Below, in pieces: positions 1-7,330 of a stretch of DNA of 12,869 bases; the first letter of the stretch is position 1; each line of letters starts with the position of its first letter. Made by a program: the position numbers and the translations under genes. The notes beneath the pieces are model-generated. The model made no database searches. It was not told the origin of the DNA and saw nothing but the letters and a program-made list of their open reading frames with translations. This DNA is from Clostridiales bacterium UBA4821 (GTDB lineage Bacteria; Bacillota; Clostridia; Acetivibrionales; UBA4821). The DNA is taken from assembly GCA_002402315.1 (NCBI GenBank), contig DHFP01000237.1, positions 1 through 12,869 on the forward strand. Reading direction: 5' to 3'.

Positions 1-335
1 TGAGAGGCGAGATGAGTATCATCGGCCCTCGCCCTGCATTGTGGAATCAGTATGACCTGATTGCTGAACGGGATAAATATGGAGCTAATGATGTACGGCC
101 AGGACTCAGCGGTTGGGCGGCAATCAACGGCCGGGATAGACTAGAAATAGACGTAAAGGCCAGGTTTGATGGAGAGTACGTAAAGAAGATGGGTTTTGTT
201 TTTGATGTAAAATGCATCATTGGAACTATATTTACCGTCCTAAGGAATACTGGGGTGATTGAGGGCGGGACTGGAAAGTTAGAGCATAAAGCGACGGTTA
301 CCACTAAGGAGCCCGCACGCAAAACATTATCATAG
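1..335 (+). CDS. Initiating undecaprenyl-phosphate sugar-1-phosphate transferase (C-terminal part)
   Basis: This is the 3' end of a polyprenyl-phosphate glycosyl-1-phosphate transferase (WcaJ/PglC superfamily), the membrane enzyme that starts repeat-unit synthesis by moving a sugar phosphate from a UDP-sugar to undecaprenyl phosphate. The frame is open to the window edge and reads (L)RGEMSIIGPRP, so the ATG at 12 is internal and the true start lies upstream. Visible family motifs are GEMSIIGPRP and RPGLSGWAAINGRD, followed by the usual KxxxDGEYVKKM stretch and a short basic tail. The family normally has Gln in GWAQINGR; here it is Ala. The catalytic Asp-Glu pair and the N-terminal membrane segment are outside the window, so the sugar it transfers cannot be told. 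It ends with TAG at 333-335, 37 bases before the next gene. The family call is firm. Confidence 0.93.
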   Translation, partial: RGEMSIIGPRPALWNQYDLIAERDKYGANDVRPGLSGWAAINGRDRLEIDVKARFDGEYVKKMGFVFDVKCIIGTIFTVLRNTGVIEGGTGKLEHKATVTTKEPARKTLS

Positions 336-372
336 TTGTCAATGATTCATCGGAGAGCGAGAGAGAACTAAT

Positions 373-1482
373 ATGAAGGTAGCTGTGCTTTCAAGTCATA
401 CACCGTCATTATTTTGGTTCCGTATGGACATGATGAAAGAGTTCAATAATAAAGGACATACAGTCATAGCATTAGGAGCTGATCCGGAAGCTGCCTGGAA
501 GGATAAGTTCAGAAAAAATAATATTGATTATAGACAACTGCATGTCGAACGTAATGGTGTCAATCCATTTAAAGATCTGAAAACTTTCGTTGAATTATAC
601 AAATTCATGAAAAAAGAGAAGCCAGACAAGATCTTTACCTATCAGGCTAAGACTGTTGTTTACGGCAGCATGGCCGCAAGGCTAAACGGTATTAGAGAAG
701 TCTATCCACTGATAGCTGGGCTTGGTTCTATTTTTCTAGGGACCGGCTTTAAAAATAAAATGGTGAAAACCATTATGAAAACGGAATTCTGGGCTGCTTG
801 TAAGTGCAGTGAAAAAGTATTTTTTCAAAACAATGACGATAAAAATGATTTTGAAAAAAACGGCTTGGTTAAAAGAGATAAGACTGTAGTAATCAATGGA
901 TCCGGGGTCAATCTGGAGAAATTTCAACCTGTGCCTTTTCCTGCTGAACCGGCCTTTCTTTTTATCGGAAGGCTGATCAAGGATAAAGGTATATTGGAAT
1001 ATTTAGAAGCATGCAAAGCTGTCAAGTCAAAGTATCCCGAGGTGTGTTGTTTGCTGGTTGGTCCTTATGACAGTAATCCTTCGGCATTACAACCGGAAGA
1101 ACTGCAGCCGTTCATCGACAATGACATCGTAAAATATTTCGGCGAACAGAGCGATGTGAGGCCATTCATAGCACAATGCAGCACATATGTATTACCATCA
1201 TACCATGAAGGAACTCCCAAAACGGTACTGGAAGCAATGGCAATGGGTCGGCCCATAATAACTAGCAATGCGCCGGGGTGTAAGGAAACCGTTACAGACG
1301 GGGTGAACGGATATTTAGTGCCGGTTAAGGATATTCAGAAGTTGACTGAGAAGATGCTGTATCTGGTCGAAAATCCCCATATTGGAGTTGTTATGGGGAA
1401 AAAGAGTCTGCAAATAGCACAGAGGAAGTACGATGTAAGAAGCGTAAATAGTGACATTATGAAAGTAATGGGAATTAATTAA
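373..1482 (+). CDS. GT4 glycosyltransferase, CapM/PglA-like
   Basis: A 369-residue, full-length GT-B fold retaining glycosyltransferase of family GT4. It probably adds the second sugar to the undecaprenyl-linked intermediate at the inner face of the membrane. The N-terminus (MKVAVLSSH) is the first Rossmann strand. The segment INGSGVNLEKF is typical of the CapM/PglA branch, many of whose members transfer HexNAc residues. The donor-binding R200 and K205 lie in FIGRLIKDKG, and the EX7E motif is E279/E287 in YHEGTPKTVLE. The start at ATG 373 has only a weak GAGAG-like site upstream, but it gives the expected family N-terminus. It lies between the initiating transferase and the uronic-acid genes, which fits an early transfer step. 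The exact donor and linkage cannot be read from the sequence. Confidence 0.92.
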   Translation: MKVAVLSSHTPSLFWFRMDMMKEFNNKGHTVIALGADPEAAWKDKFRKNNIDYRQLHVERNGVNPFKDLKTFVELYKFMKKEKPDKIFTYQAKTVVYGSMAARLNGIREVYPLIAGLGSIFLGTGFKNKMVKTIMKTEFWAACKCSEKVFFQNNDDKNDFEKNGLVKRDKTVVINGSGVNLEKFQPVPFPAEPAFLFIGRLIKDKGILEYLEACKAVKSKYPEVCCLLVGPYDSNPSALQPEELQPFIDNDIVKYFGEQSDVRPFIAQCSTYVLPSYHEGTPKTVLEAMAMGRPIITSNAPGCKETVTDGVNGYLVPVKDIQKLTEKMLYLVENPHIGVVMGKKSLQIAQRKYDVRSVNSDIMKVMGIN

Positions 1483-1486
1483 ACAG

Positions 1487-1492
1487 AAGGAG
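1487..1492 (+). promoter_or_regulatory. Ribosome binding site of the UDP-HexNAc dehydrogenase gene
   Basis: AAGGAG, six bases before the ATG at 1499, sits in the 16-base gap after the GT4 stop. It is the best Shine-Dalgarno match in the window and fixes the dehydrogenase start. Confidence 0.8.
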
Positions 1493-1498
1493 TAAAGT

Positions 1499-2818
1499 AT
1501 GTCGCTGTACGAAAAGATAGCAGCCGGAGAAGAAAAAATATCTCTTATAGGTCTCGGTTATGTGGGGCTGCCAATCGCAGTGGCCTTCGCCAAAAAAGCT
1601 AAAGTTATAGGTTTTGATATAAATGACCAGAAGATAAATTTATATAGAAAAGGCGTTGATCTAACTAAAGAAGTTGGAGACGCGGAAATTAGAAATTGCA
1701 CAGTCGATTTCACAAGTGATGAAAAACGGCTTAGAGAAGCCAAATTTCATATTGTCGCTGTGCCCACGCCGATTAAAGCAGATAAAACCCCGGATCTCTT
1801 TCCTGTGGAATCCGCAAGTCATATTGTTGGCCGTAATCTCACAAAGGGCTCTATTATAGTATACGAATCTACTGTATATCCAGGAGTGACTGAAGATATT
1901 TGTGTTCCCATTTTGGAACTAGAATCCGGTCTAAAGTGCGGTATTGATTTTAAAGTAGGCTATTCCCCGGAACGGATTAATCCCGGTGATCAAAAGCATC
2001 GTCTGGAAAACATTATTAAAGTAGTTTCCGGAATGGACGACGAAAGCCTCGATACCATAGCTCGTGTTTATGAATTAGTTGTAGAAGCTGGGATTCACCG
2101 GACAGAGAGCATCAAGGTTGCCGAGGCCGCCAAAGTCATTGAAAATTGCCAACGGGACATCAATATAGCCTTTATGAATGAACTGGCGATAATTTTTAAC
2201 AGAATGGGGATAGATACTCGCTCGGTGTTAGAGGCAGCCGGAACGAAGTGGAACTTCTTAAAATTTGTTCCCGGATTAGTTGGGGGACATTGCATTGGGG
2301 TAGATCCATATTATCTGACCTATAAAGCGGAACAGATAGGTTATCATTCCCAAGTCATTCTCTCGGGCAGACGAATCAATGACGACATGGGTAAGTATGT
2401 GACAGAAAATATTATTAAAAACCTTTCTAAAGCCGATATTCCCATAAAAAATGCCAGGGTAGGCATCCTTGGTTTCACTTTCAAAGAAGACTGCCCGGAT
2501 ACCCGCAATACCCGAGTTATCGATATAGTAAATGAATTGGGTGAATATGGGATAAAACCCCTGATAGCTGACCCGGTAGCCGATGCATCCGAAGCCCATC
2601 ATGAATATGGAATACGATTTGTTAATATGGACGAACTCAGAGAACTGGATGCTCTCGTGATCGCAGTAGCCCATTCAGAGTTTTCGGATATGAGCAAAAC
2701 CACCATTGAAAAAATGTTTAAACCGGTATCAAATCAGCATAAGGTCCTTGTGGACATCAAGGGAATACTTAATAAGCAAGAAGCAGAGGAATTAGGCTAC
2801 AACTATTGGAGGCTGTAA
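1499..2818 (+). CDS. tviB: UDP-N-acetylhexosamine 6-dehydrogenase (TviB/WbpO type)
   Basis: A cytosolic NAD-dependent nucleotide-sugar dehydrogenase of 439 residues, the normal family length. It oxidises C6 of UDP-GlcNAc or UDP-GalNAc twice to give the uronic acid (UDP-HexNAcA). The NAD-binding GLGYVG is at residues 18-23. The middle domain carries AEAAKVIEN, with K212 and N216 in the positions of the catalytic Lys/Asn of UDP-glucose dehydrogenase. The catalytic cysteine is C265 in GGHCIGVDPYY. The C-terminal UDP-binding domain contains GFTFKEDCPDTRNT and ends without truncation. The overall sequence fits the TviB/VipA/WbpO branch better than WecC or plain UDP-glucose dehydrogenase, and the TviC-like gene three bases downstream supports this. 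Which epimer is the substrate is inferred, not proven. Confidence 0.93.
   Translation: MSLYEKIAAGEEKISLIGLGYVGLPIAVAFAKKAKVIGFDINDQKINLYRKGVDLTKEVGDAEIRNCTVDFTSDEKRLREAKFHIVAVPTPIKADKTPDLFPVESASHIVGRNLTKGSIIVYESTVYPGVTEDICVPILELESGLKCGIDFKVGYSPERINPGDQKHRLENIIKVVSGMDDESLDTIARVYELVVEAGIHRTESIKVAEAAKVIENCQRDINIAFMNELAIIFNRMGIDTRSVLEAAGTKWNFLKFVPGLVGGHCIGVDPYYLTYKAEQIGYHSQVILSGRRINDDMGKYVTENIIKNLSKADIPIKNARVGILGFTFKEDCPDTRNTRVIDIVNELGEYGIKPLIADPVADASEAHHEYGIRFVNMDELRELDALVIAVAHSEFSDMSKTTIEKMFKPVSNQHKVLVDIKGILNKQEAEELGYNYWRL
2808..2812 (+). promoter_or_regulatory. Ribosome binding site of the UDP-HexNAc 4-epimerase gene
   Basis: GGAGG lies inside the last codons of the dehydrogenase gene, nine bases before the ATG at 2822. 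It fixes the epimerase start and makes coupled translation of the two genes likely. Confidence 0.7.
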
Positions 2819-2821
2819 GCA

Positions 2822-3796
2822 ATGGGGTATAAACAATTGGTTTTTGATCCCAAAAACACATTCTTAGTCACTGGTGGGGCCGGTTTCATTGGTTCTAACC
2901 TTTGTGAAGCAATATTGGAGATGGGATATGTAGTCAGATGCCTGGATGATTTTTCAACCGGGAAACATGAAAACATTGCAGATATTCTGGACCATTCTAA
3001 GTTTAGTTTGATAGAAGGGGATATCCGAAACCTCCATACTTGCATGCACGCATGTGAAAACGTGGACTACGTATTGCATCAAGCCGCCTGGGGTTCGGTG
3101 CCCAGAAGTATCGAACTGCCGTTAATGTATGAAGAGATCAATATAAAAGGCACTCTAAATATGCTAGAGGCGGCTAGGCAAAACCAGGTGAAGAGGTTTG
3201 TCTATGCTTCATCGTCCTCAGTGTACGGAGACCATCCAACTCTTCCGAAAAAAGAAGGGCAAGAAGGCAAACTATTATCACCTTACGCCTTAACCAAGCG
3301 AGTAAATGAAGAATATGGACGGCTTTATTATGAGCTATATGGTCTCGAAACCATCGGGCTACGATACTTCAATGTTTTTGGTAAACGGCAAGACCCTAAT
3401 GGTGCTTATGCCGCCGTTCTGCCCAAATTCATAAAAACTCTACTAAACAACGAAGTGCCGACCATAAACGGAGATGGCAAACAGTCTCGGGATTTTACCT
3501 ACATAGAAAATGTCATAGAGGCAAACTTGAAAGCATCTCTAGCTCCACACGAAGCTGATGGAGAAGTTTTCAATATTGCTTATGGGGGAAGAGAGTATTT
3601 AATCGATATCTATAATATGCTGTGCGGGCTGCTGGGTAAAAACATAGAACCCGAATTCGTACCAGAGCGACCCGGGGATATAAAGCACTCCAACGCAGAT
3701 ATATCGAAAGCAAGGAATTTTTTAGGTTATGATCCGGAATATGACTTCGCCAGGGGAATTGAGTTGGCGATTGAGTGGTATCAGGATAATCTGTGA
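2822..3796 (+). CDS. tviC: UDP-N-acetylhexosamine 4-epimerase (TviC/WbpP type)
   Basis: An extended short-chain dehydrogenase/reductase of 324 residues that interconverts gluco- and galacto- UDP-HexNAc sugars (or their uronic acids) through a 4-keto intermediate with bound NAD. The NAD motif TGGAGFIG is at residues 17-24, the catalytic serine cluster SSSSVYG starts at S130, and the catalytic pair is Y155/K159 in SPYALTK. The segment QAAWGSVPRSI matches the GSVPRS signature of the WbpP/TviC epimerases, which prefer N-acetylated substrates. Together with the dehydrogenase just upstream it forms the pair known from Vi antigen (TviB/TviC) and Pseudomonas O6 (WbpO/WbpP) synthesis, so the likely product is UDP-GalNAcA. 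The stop TGA overlaps the next start as TGATG. It is the last gene before the composition turns more AT-rich. Confidence 0.93.
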   Translation: MGYKQLVFDPKNTFLVTGGAGFIGSNLCEAILEMGYVVRCLDDFSTGKHENIADILDHSKFSLIEGDIRNLHTCMHACENVDYVLHQAAWGSVPRSIELPLMYEEINIKGTLNMLEAARQNQVKRFVYASSSSVYGDHPTLPKKEGQEGKLLSPYALTKRVNEEYGRLYYELYGLETIGLRYFNVFGKRQDPNGAYAAVLPKFIKTLLNNEVPTINGDGKQSRDFTYIENVIEANLKASLAPHEADGEVFNIAYGGREYLIDIYNMLCGLLGKNIEPEFVPERPGDIKHSNADISKARNFLGYDPEYDFARGIELAIEWYQDNL

Positions 3797-4569
3797 TGAT
3801 CAACGCTATATATAAAAAGCATGGGCTAAGGATAAACGCTATTTGGTTCTGCAGAGATACACGCGAGGCTATAAATCATAACAAAACAGATTTCATTTTC
3901 TTCCATGGAATACAAGAAAATTGTTTTATTAATGCTATTTCCAGCATCCAATATACATTAATGACGGATCTTGCATTTCCGTCAGAAGCAATATTTAAAA
4001 AATTTAGCAAAAATTACCAATATGAAATTAATAGAGCAAAAAAAGAAAACGTGGAATGTCTAATATTTAAAGCAGGTGACTTAATAAAAAACCCAGCAAT
4101 ATTAAGCGCCTTTAAACGAGAGTATGTCGATTTTACGAAAATAAAGGGCATTCAAAACACATACAATGAATACATAATGAAAGAATACATCGCGAAAGGC
4201 AATGTGTTATTGACAAAGGCTTTTAAAGGAGATGAAGACTACGCACAACATATCTATGTTTGTGATGGCCAAGATGCTAGACTACTTTATTCCGTTTCAA
4301 ACTTTAGAACAGAAGGCTTGGATCGTAATTTGGTAGGAAGAGCGAACAAGTACTTACACTGGAATGATATTCAATACTTGCAAAACCATGAATACCAAAC
4401 TTTGGATTGGGGAGGGATAAGCAATATGACCAACCCCAATGGGGTAGATAAATTCAAAATAGAATTTGGTGGGCATGAACACAAGTATTATAACGTTATT
4501 ATAGGGAAGAGTTTGATAGGATGGTTAGCTATTTTTGCTATGAAAGTAAAGGGTAGAATATGTATTTAA
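3796..4569 (+). CDS. FemAB-like/GNAT-fold acyltransferase
   Basis: A 257-residue protein that looks like a single-unit relative of the FemAB/FemX (lipid II aminoacyltransferase) and CelD-type GNAT group. The evidence is the pattern rather than a strict motif: YQYEINRAKKEN at 75-86 resembles the FemAB segment where a substrate-binding helix begins, and LDWGGI (203-208) followed by GVDKFKIEFGG (216-226) matches the C-terminal FemAB hallmark. It lacks the coiled-coil arm of true FemA/B. Inside a polysaccharide locus it may attach an acyl or aminoacyl group to a sugar of the repeat unit, but the donor and acceptor are unknown. I chose ATG 3796 (TGATG overlap with the epimerase stop, AGGA at 3783-3786) over GTG 3793, which adds one residue. 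It is AT-rich and overlaps the next gene by 10 bases. Confidence 0.72.
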   Translation: MINAIYKKHGLRINAIWFCRDTREAINHNKTDFIFFHGIQENCFINAISSIQYTLMTDLAFPSEAIFKKFSKNYQYEINRAKKENVECLIFKAGDLIKNPAILSAFKREYVDFTKIKGIQNTYNEYIMKEYIAKGNVLLTKAFKGDEDYAQHIYVCDGQDARLLYSVSNFRTEGLDRNLVGRANKYLHWNDIQYLQNHEYQTLDWGGISNMTNPNGVDKFKIEFGGHEHKYYNVIIGKSLIGWLAIFAMKVKGRICI

Positions 4570-5291
4570 TTCGGTTAGATGATGCTTCTGAATACATGGA
4601 TGTTGAGAAGTGGGGTAGGCTTGCAGTTTTATTACATAGATATGATATAAAGCCGATTGTGGGAATTATTCCTGCCAATAAAGACGCAACTTTGGTGAGT
4701 AAATATCAGAGAGATTTTGATTTTTGGAAAAAAGTCGATGTTTGGCATTCAAAAGGATGGACAATCGCCCTACATGGATACACACATGTATATTCATCCA
4801 ACAGTGGAGGCATTAACCCCGTTAATTTTCGATCTGAATTTGCCGGGCTATCACTAGATGAGCAGAGAGAAAAAATACGATGTGGTATGAGGGTGTTTCA
4901 AGAGCATCAAATTCAATCCCAAATATTTTTTGCCCCCGCTCATACTTTTGATATGAATACATTAGAAGCTTTAAAACGTGAGAGCGACATTAGAATCATT
5001 AGCGATACAATAGCTAATGACATTTATAAATTAGATGATTTTTATTTTATTCCGCAGCAATCGGGCCACGTTCGAAAATTGCCCCTCAAATTATTAACAT
5101 TTTGTTACCACCCGAATACTATGAGCGAAAAAGATTTTAATATATTAGAGGGTTTTATTATAAATAATAGAGAACAAATCATAAATTTTGATGATTTGTT
5201 GTTTAAAGAACGGAAACTTGGTCAGTACGATAAGGTTATAAGGAAATTATATTTTTCCATTAGAGCTGTAATGAGCAAGTTAAGAGGATGA
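4560..5291 (+). CDS. DUF2334-type polysaccharide deacetylase
   Basis: A 243-residue protein with the layout of the NodB-like/DUF2334 carbohydrate esterases, which remove N- or O-acetyl groups using a divalent metal. Possible metal and catalytic residues are D7/D8 in IRLDDAS and H72/H76 in LHGYTH (the HxxxH pair). FAPAHTFD (124-131) and H184 in FCYHPNTM are further conserved-looking segments. No signal peptide or membrane segment is seen, so it probably acts in the cytosol on nucleotide- or lipid-linked sugars before export. Its ATG at 4560 lies inside the upstream acyltransferase gene (10-base overlap), with AAAGGG at 4548-4553 as ribosome site. The overlap suggests the two proteins act in the same modification step. 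Residue assignments are by motif reading; the family call is fairly sure, the substrate unknown. Confidence 0.78.
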   Translation: MYLIRLDDASEYMDVEKWGRLAVLLHRYDIKPIVGIIPANKDATLVSKYQRDFDFWKKVDVWHSKGWTIALHGYTHVYSSNSGGINPVNFRSEFAGLSLDEQREKIRCGMRVFQEHQIQSQIFFAPAHTFDMNTLEALKRESDIRIISDTIANDIYKLDDFYFIPQQSGHVRKLPLKLLTFCYHPNTMSEKDFNILEGFIINNREQIINFDDLLFKERKLGQYDKVIRKLYFSIRAVMSKLRG

Positions 5292-5295
5292 TGAA

Positions 5296-6402
5296 ATGGC
5301 AGAACCTATTAGAATATTGCATGTACTTGGGATTTTAAACCGAGGTGGTGCTGAAACAATGATTATGAATTTGTATCGAAACATTGACCGCTCAAAGATA
5401 CAATTCGATTTCATTTTGCATTCACAAGAAAAAGGCTATTATGACGAGGAGATAATAAATCTGGGCGGTAGAATATTCTATGTTCCCCGCTATTCCACAA
5501 AAACTGTTTTTAATTATATAAAAGTATGGAACGATTTTTTCCATAAACATAAAGAATATCGAGTAATACATGGACACGTAAGAAGTACTGCGTCTATTTA
5601 TTTAAACATTGCCAAAAAGTATAAACTTACGACTATTGCTCATAGCCACAGTACCTCATCCGGGTTCGGATTGGATGCGTTTGTTAAAGATATTCTTCAA
5701 AAACCACTTAAGGGTAATTTGGCAGATCATTTATTTTCTTGCTCTGAATCCGCAGGAAAGTGGTTGTTCGGAAGCAAAAATATGAACAGGGTATCAGTAT
5801 TAAAGAATTCTATAGAGGTAAACAAATTTACTTACAATGAACTAGTCCGGACTCGTATGAGGAGCGAATTAGGGATAGACCAACGATTCGCAATCGGACA
5901 CGTTGGTAGATTTCAAACTGAAAAGAATCACGAGTTTTTAATCAATATTTTTGAAGAAGTACACGACAAGAATGACAAAACAGTTTTAATTTTGATTGGA
6001 GATGGAGAACTACGTCAATCAATAGAACGAAAAGTTGTTGATTTAGGGTTATCAGACAGTGTGATTTTTACTGGAATACGCTCGGACATTCCAGCGCTAT
6101 TGCAGGCAATAGATGTGTTTCTTTTCCCATCATTATATGAAGGATTGCCAGTAACATTGATTGAAGCACAAACCGCAGGACTCAGAATAATCTCTTCGGA
6201 TACAATAACTGAAGAGGTAATATTGACAGATTTAGTTGAGATGGTTTCATTGCAACAGCCGGATTCGTATTGGGCAGATCGCGTGTTACAGTACTCAGAG
6301 GGTTACGAAAGAAGAAACACCAATAGTGAAATATTAAATGCGGGATATGATGTGAAGGAAAATGCCAAGGGGCTGGAGGAATTTTACCTAAATGTATACT
6401 GA
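5296..6402 (+). CDS. GT4 glycosyltransferase, CapH/EpsF-like (copy 1)
   Basis: A 368-residue GT-B fold glycosyltransferase of family GT4, CapH/EpsF-like branch. The acceptor-side loop RGGAE is at 16-20, the diphosphate-binding R205 and K210 lie in GHVGRFQTEKNH, and the EX7E pair is E282/E290 in YEGLPVTLIE. All key residues expected for an active enzyme are present, unlike in the two related copies downstream. It starts four bases after the deacetylase stop, with AGAGG at 5283-5287 as ribosome site. Its N-terminal segment GGAETMIMNLYR is shared with the gene at 7327, which points to common ancestry. It probably adds one sugar of the repeat unit on the cytosolic side; donor and linkage are unknown. 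Confidence 0.92.
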   Translation: MAEPIRILHVLGILNRGGAETMIMNLYRNIDRSKIQFDFILHSQEKGYYDEEIINLGGRIFYVPRYSTKTVFNYIKVWNDFFHKHKEYRVIHGHVRSTASIYLNIAKKYKLTTIAHSHSTSSGFGLDAFVKDILQKPLKGNLADHLFSCSESAGKWLFGSKNMNRVSVLKNSIEVNKFTYNELVRTRMRSELGIDQRFAIGHVGRFQTEKNHEFLINIFEEVHDKNDKTVLILIGDGELRQSIERKVVDLGLSDSVIFTGIRSDIPALLQAIDVFLFPSLYEGLPVTLIEAQTAGLRIISSDTITEEVILTDLVEMVSLQQPDSYWADRVLQYSEGYERRNTNSEILNAGYDVKENAKGLEEFYLNVY

Positions 6403-7330
6403 ACCGAATAGACCAACCTTGACCGTATTTACTCCCGCTTACAACCGGGCTCATACTTTACCTAGAACATATGAGAGCTTATGCAAGCAAAGCTGTAAAG
6501 ACTTTGTCTGGTTAATCATTGACGACGGGTCAACAGATAACACAAAAGATTTAGTTAAAAGTTGGCAGGAGGCAGGTAATGGATTTGAAATTGTTTACAA
6601 GTACAAAGAAAATAGTGGTATGCATACAGCACATAATGCTGCCTATAGAATGATTGATACTGAACTAAATGTATGTATTGATTCTGATGACAAAATGGCA
6701 GATGAAGCAATAATAAAGATTATCAGTTTTTGGACAGATAACAGATGTAATGATGCCGCAGGAATAGTTGGACTTAATGCTGACTTTGGCGGGAACTTGA
6801 TTGGTGATTTTTTGCCGGAAACAGTAGATAAATTAACATTAGATGAGATAAAAGAAGTCCGCAAAATAGGTGGAGATAAAAAGTTGGTTTATCGAACGGA
6901 AATAATAAAAAGTGTACCGGAATACCCTGAATTTCCAGGGGAAAAGCTAGTTCCTCTCGGGTATAAATACCTTTTGATTGACCAGAAGCATCCGTTGCTT
7001 GTTATGAATGAGATTTTGTGCAATGTTGAATACCAAACGGATGGCTCATCTAATACAATTGTTAAACAGTATATGGTAAGTCCTAAGGGATTTGCGGAAG
7101 CAAGAAAAGCAGAAATGGTGTATTCTTTAAGCCTTCAAAGGCGGGTCAGAGCGTGCATACACTATGTTTCAAGTAGCATTATTTCGAAGAATCGACACTT
7201 TTTAAGAGAGTCACCTAAAAAGCATATGACGTTTTTCACCATACCATTTGGTTGTTTATTATATTTATATATTAAGCATGTTAACGAAAAGAAATTAACG
7301 AAAGAGAAATACAAAAGGACAATGAAATGA
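6392..7330 (+). CDS. GT2 family glycosyltransferase
   Basis: A 312-residue GT-A fold inverting glycosyltransferase of family GT2. The N-terminal TVFTPAYNRAHTL is the typical first strand and loop, DDGSTDN at 44-50 binds the nucleotide, and DSDD at 97-100 holds the DXD-type metal-binding acid residues. ENSGMHTAHN (73-82) is the usual segment between them. A hydrophobic stretch at about 279-295, flanked by lysines, may tie the C-terminus to the membrane. The gene starts 11 bases inside the end of the upstream GT4; GGAGGA at 6375-6380 is 11 bases from the ATG, a slightly long spacing. It ends in an ATGA overlap with the next GT4. It is expected to add one sugar with inversion; the specificity is not readable. 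Confidence 0.91.
   Translation: MYTEPNRPTLTVFTPAYNRAHTLPRTYESLCKQSCKDFVWLIIDDGSTDNTKDLVKSWQEAGNGFEIVYKYKENSGMHTAHNAAYRMIDTELNVCIDSDDKMADEAIIKIISFWTDNRCNDAAGIVGLNADFGGNLIGDFLPETVDKLTLDEIKEVRKIGGDKKLVYRTEIIKSVPEYPEFPGEKLVPLGYKYLLIDQKHPLLVMNEILCNVEYQTDGSSNTIVKQYMVSPKGFAEARKAEMVYSLSLQRRVRACIHYVSSSIISKNRHFLRESPKKHMTFFTIPFGCLLYLYIKHVNEKKLTKEKYKRTMK

Noticed and set aside
12..14. ATG as start of the first gene
   Set aside because: The frame continues upstream as RGE before the family motif MSIIGPRP, so this methionine is internal and the gene is cut by the window edge.
2276..2674. Open frame of 132 codons on the minus strand
   Set aside because: It lies wholly inside the well-supported dehydrogenase gene, has no ribosome site and shows no recognisable motif; it is a shadow of the coding frame.
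3793..3795. GTG as start of the FemAB-like gene
   Set aside because: The ATG at 3796 overlaps the preceding stop as TGATG, the pattern used at other junctions here; GTG would add one residue without better ribosome spacing evidence.
4210..4215. TTGACA, a perfect -35 box, inside the acyltransferase gene
   Set aside because: No -10-like hexamer follows at 16-18 bases (TGAAGA at that spacing), and AT-rich coding sequence gives such hexamers by chance.
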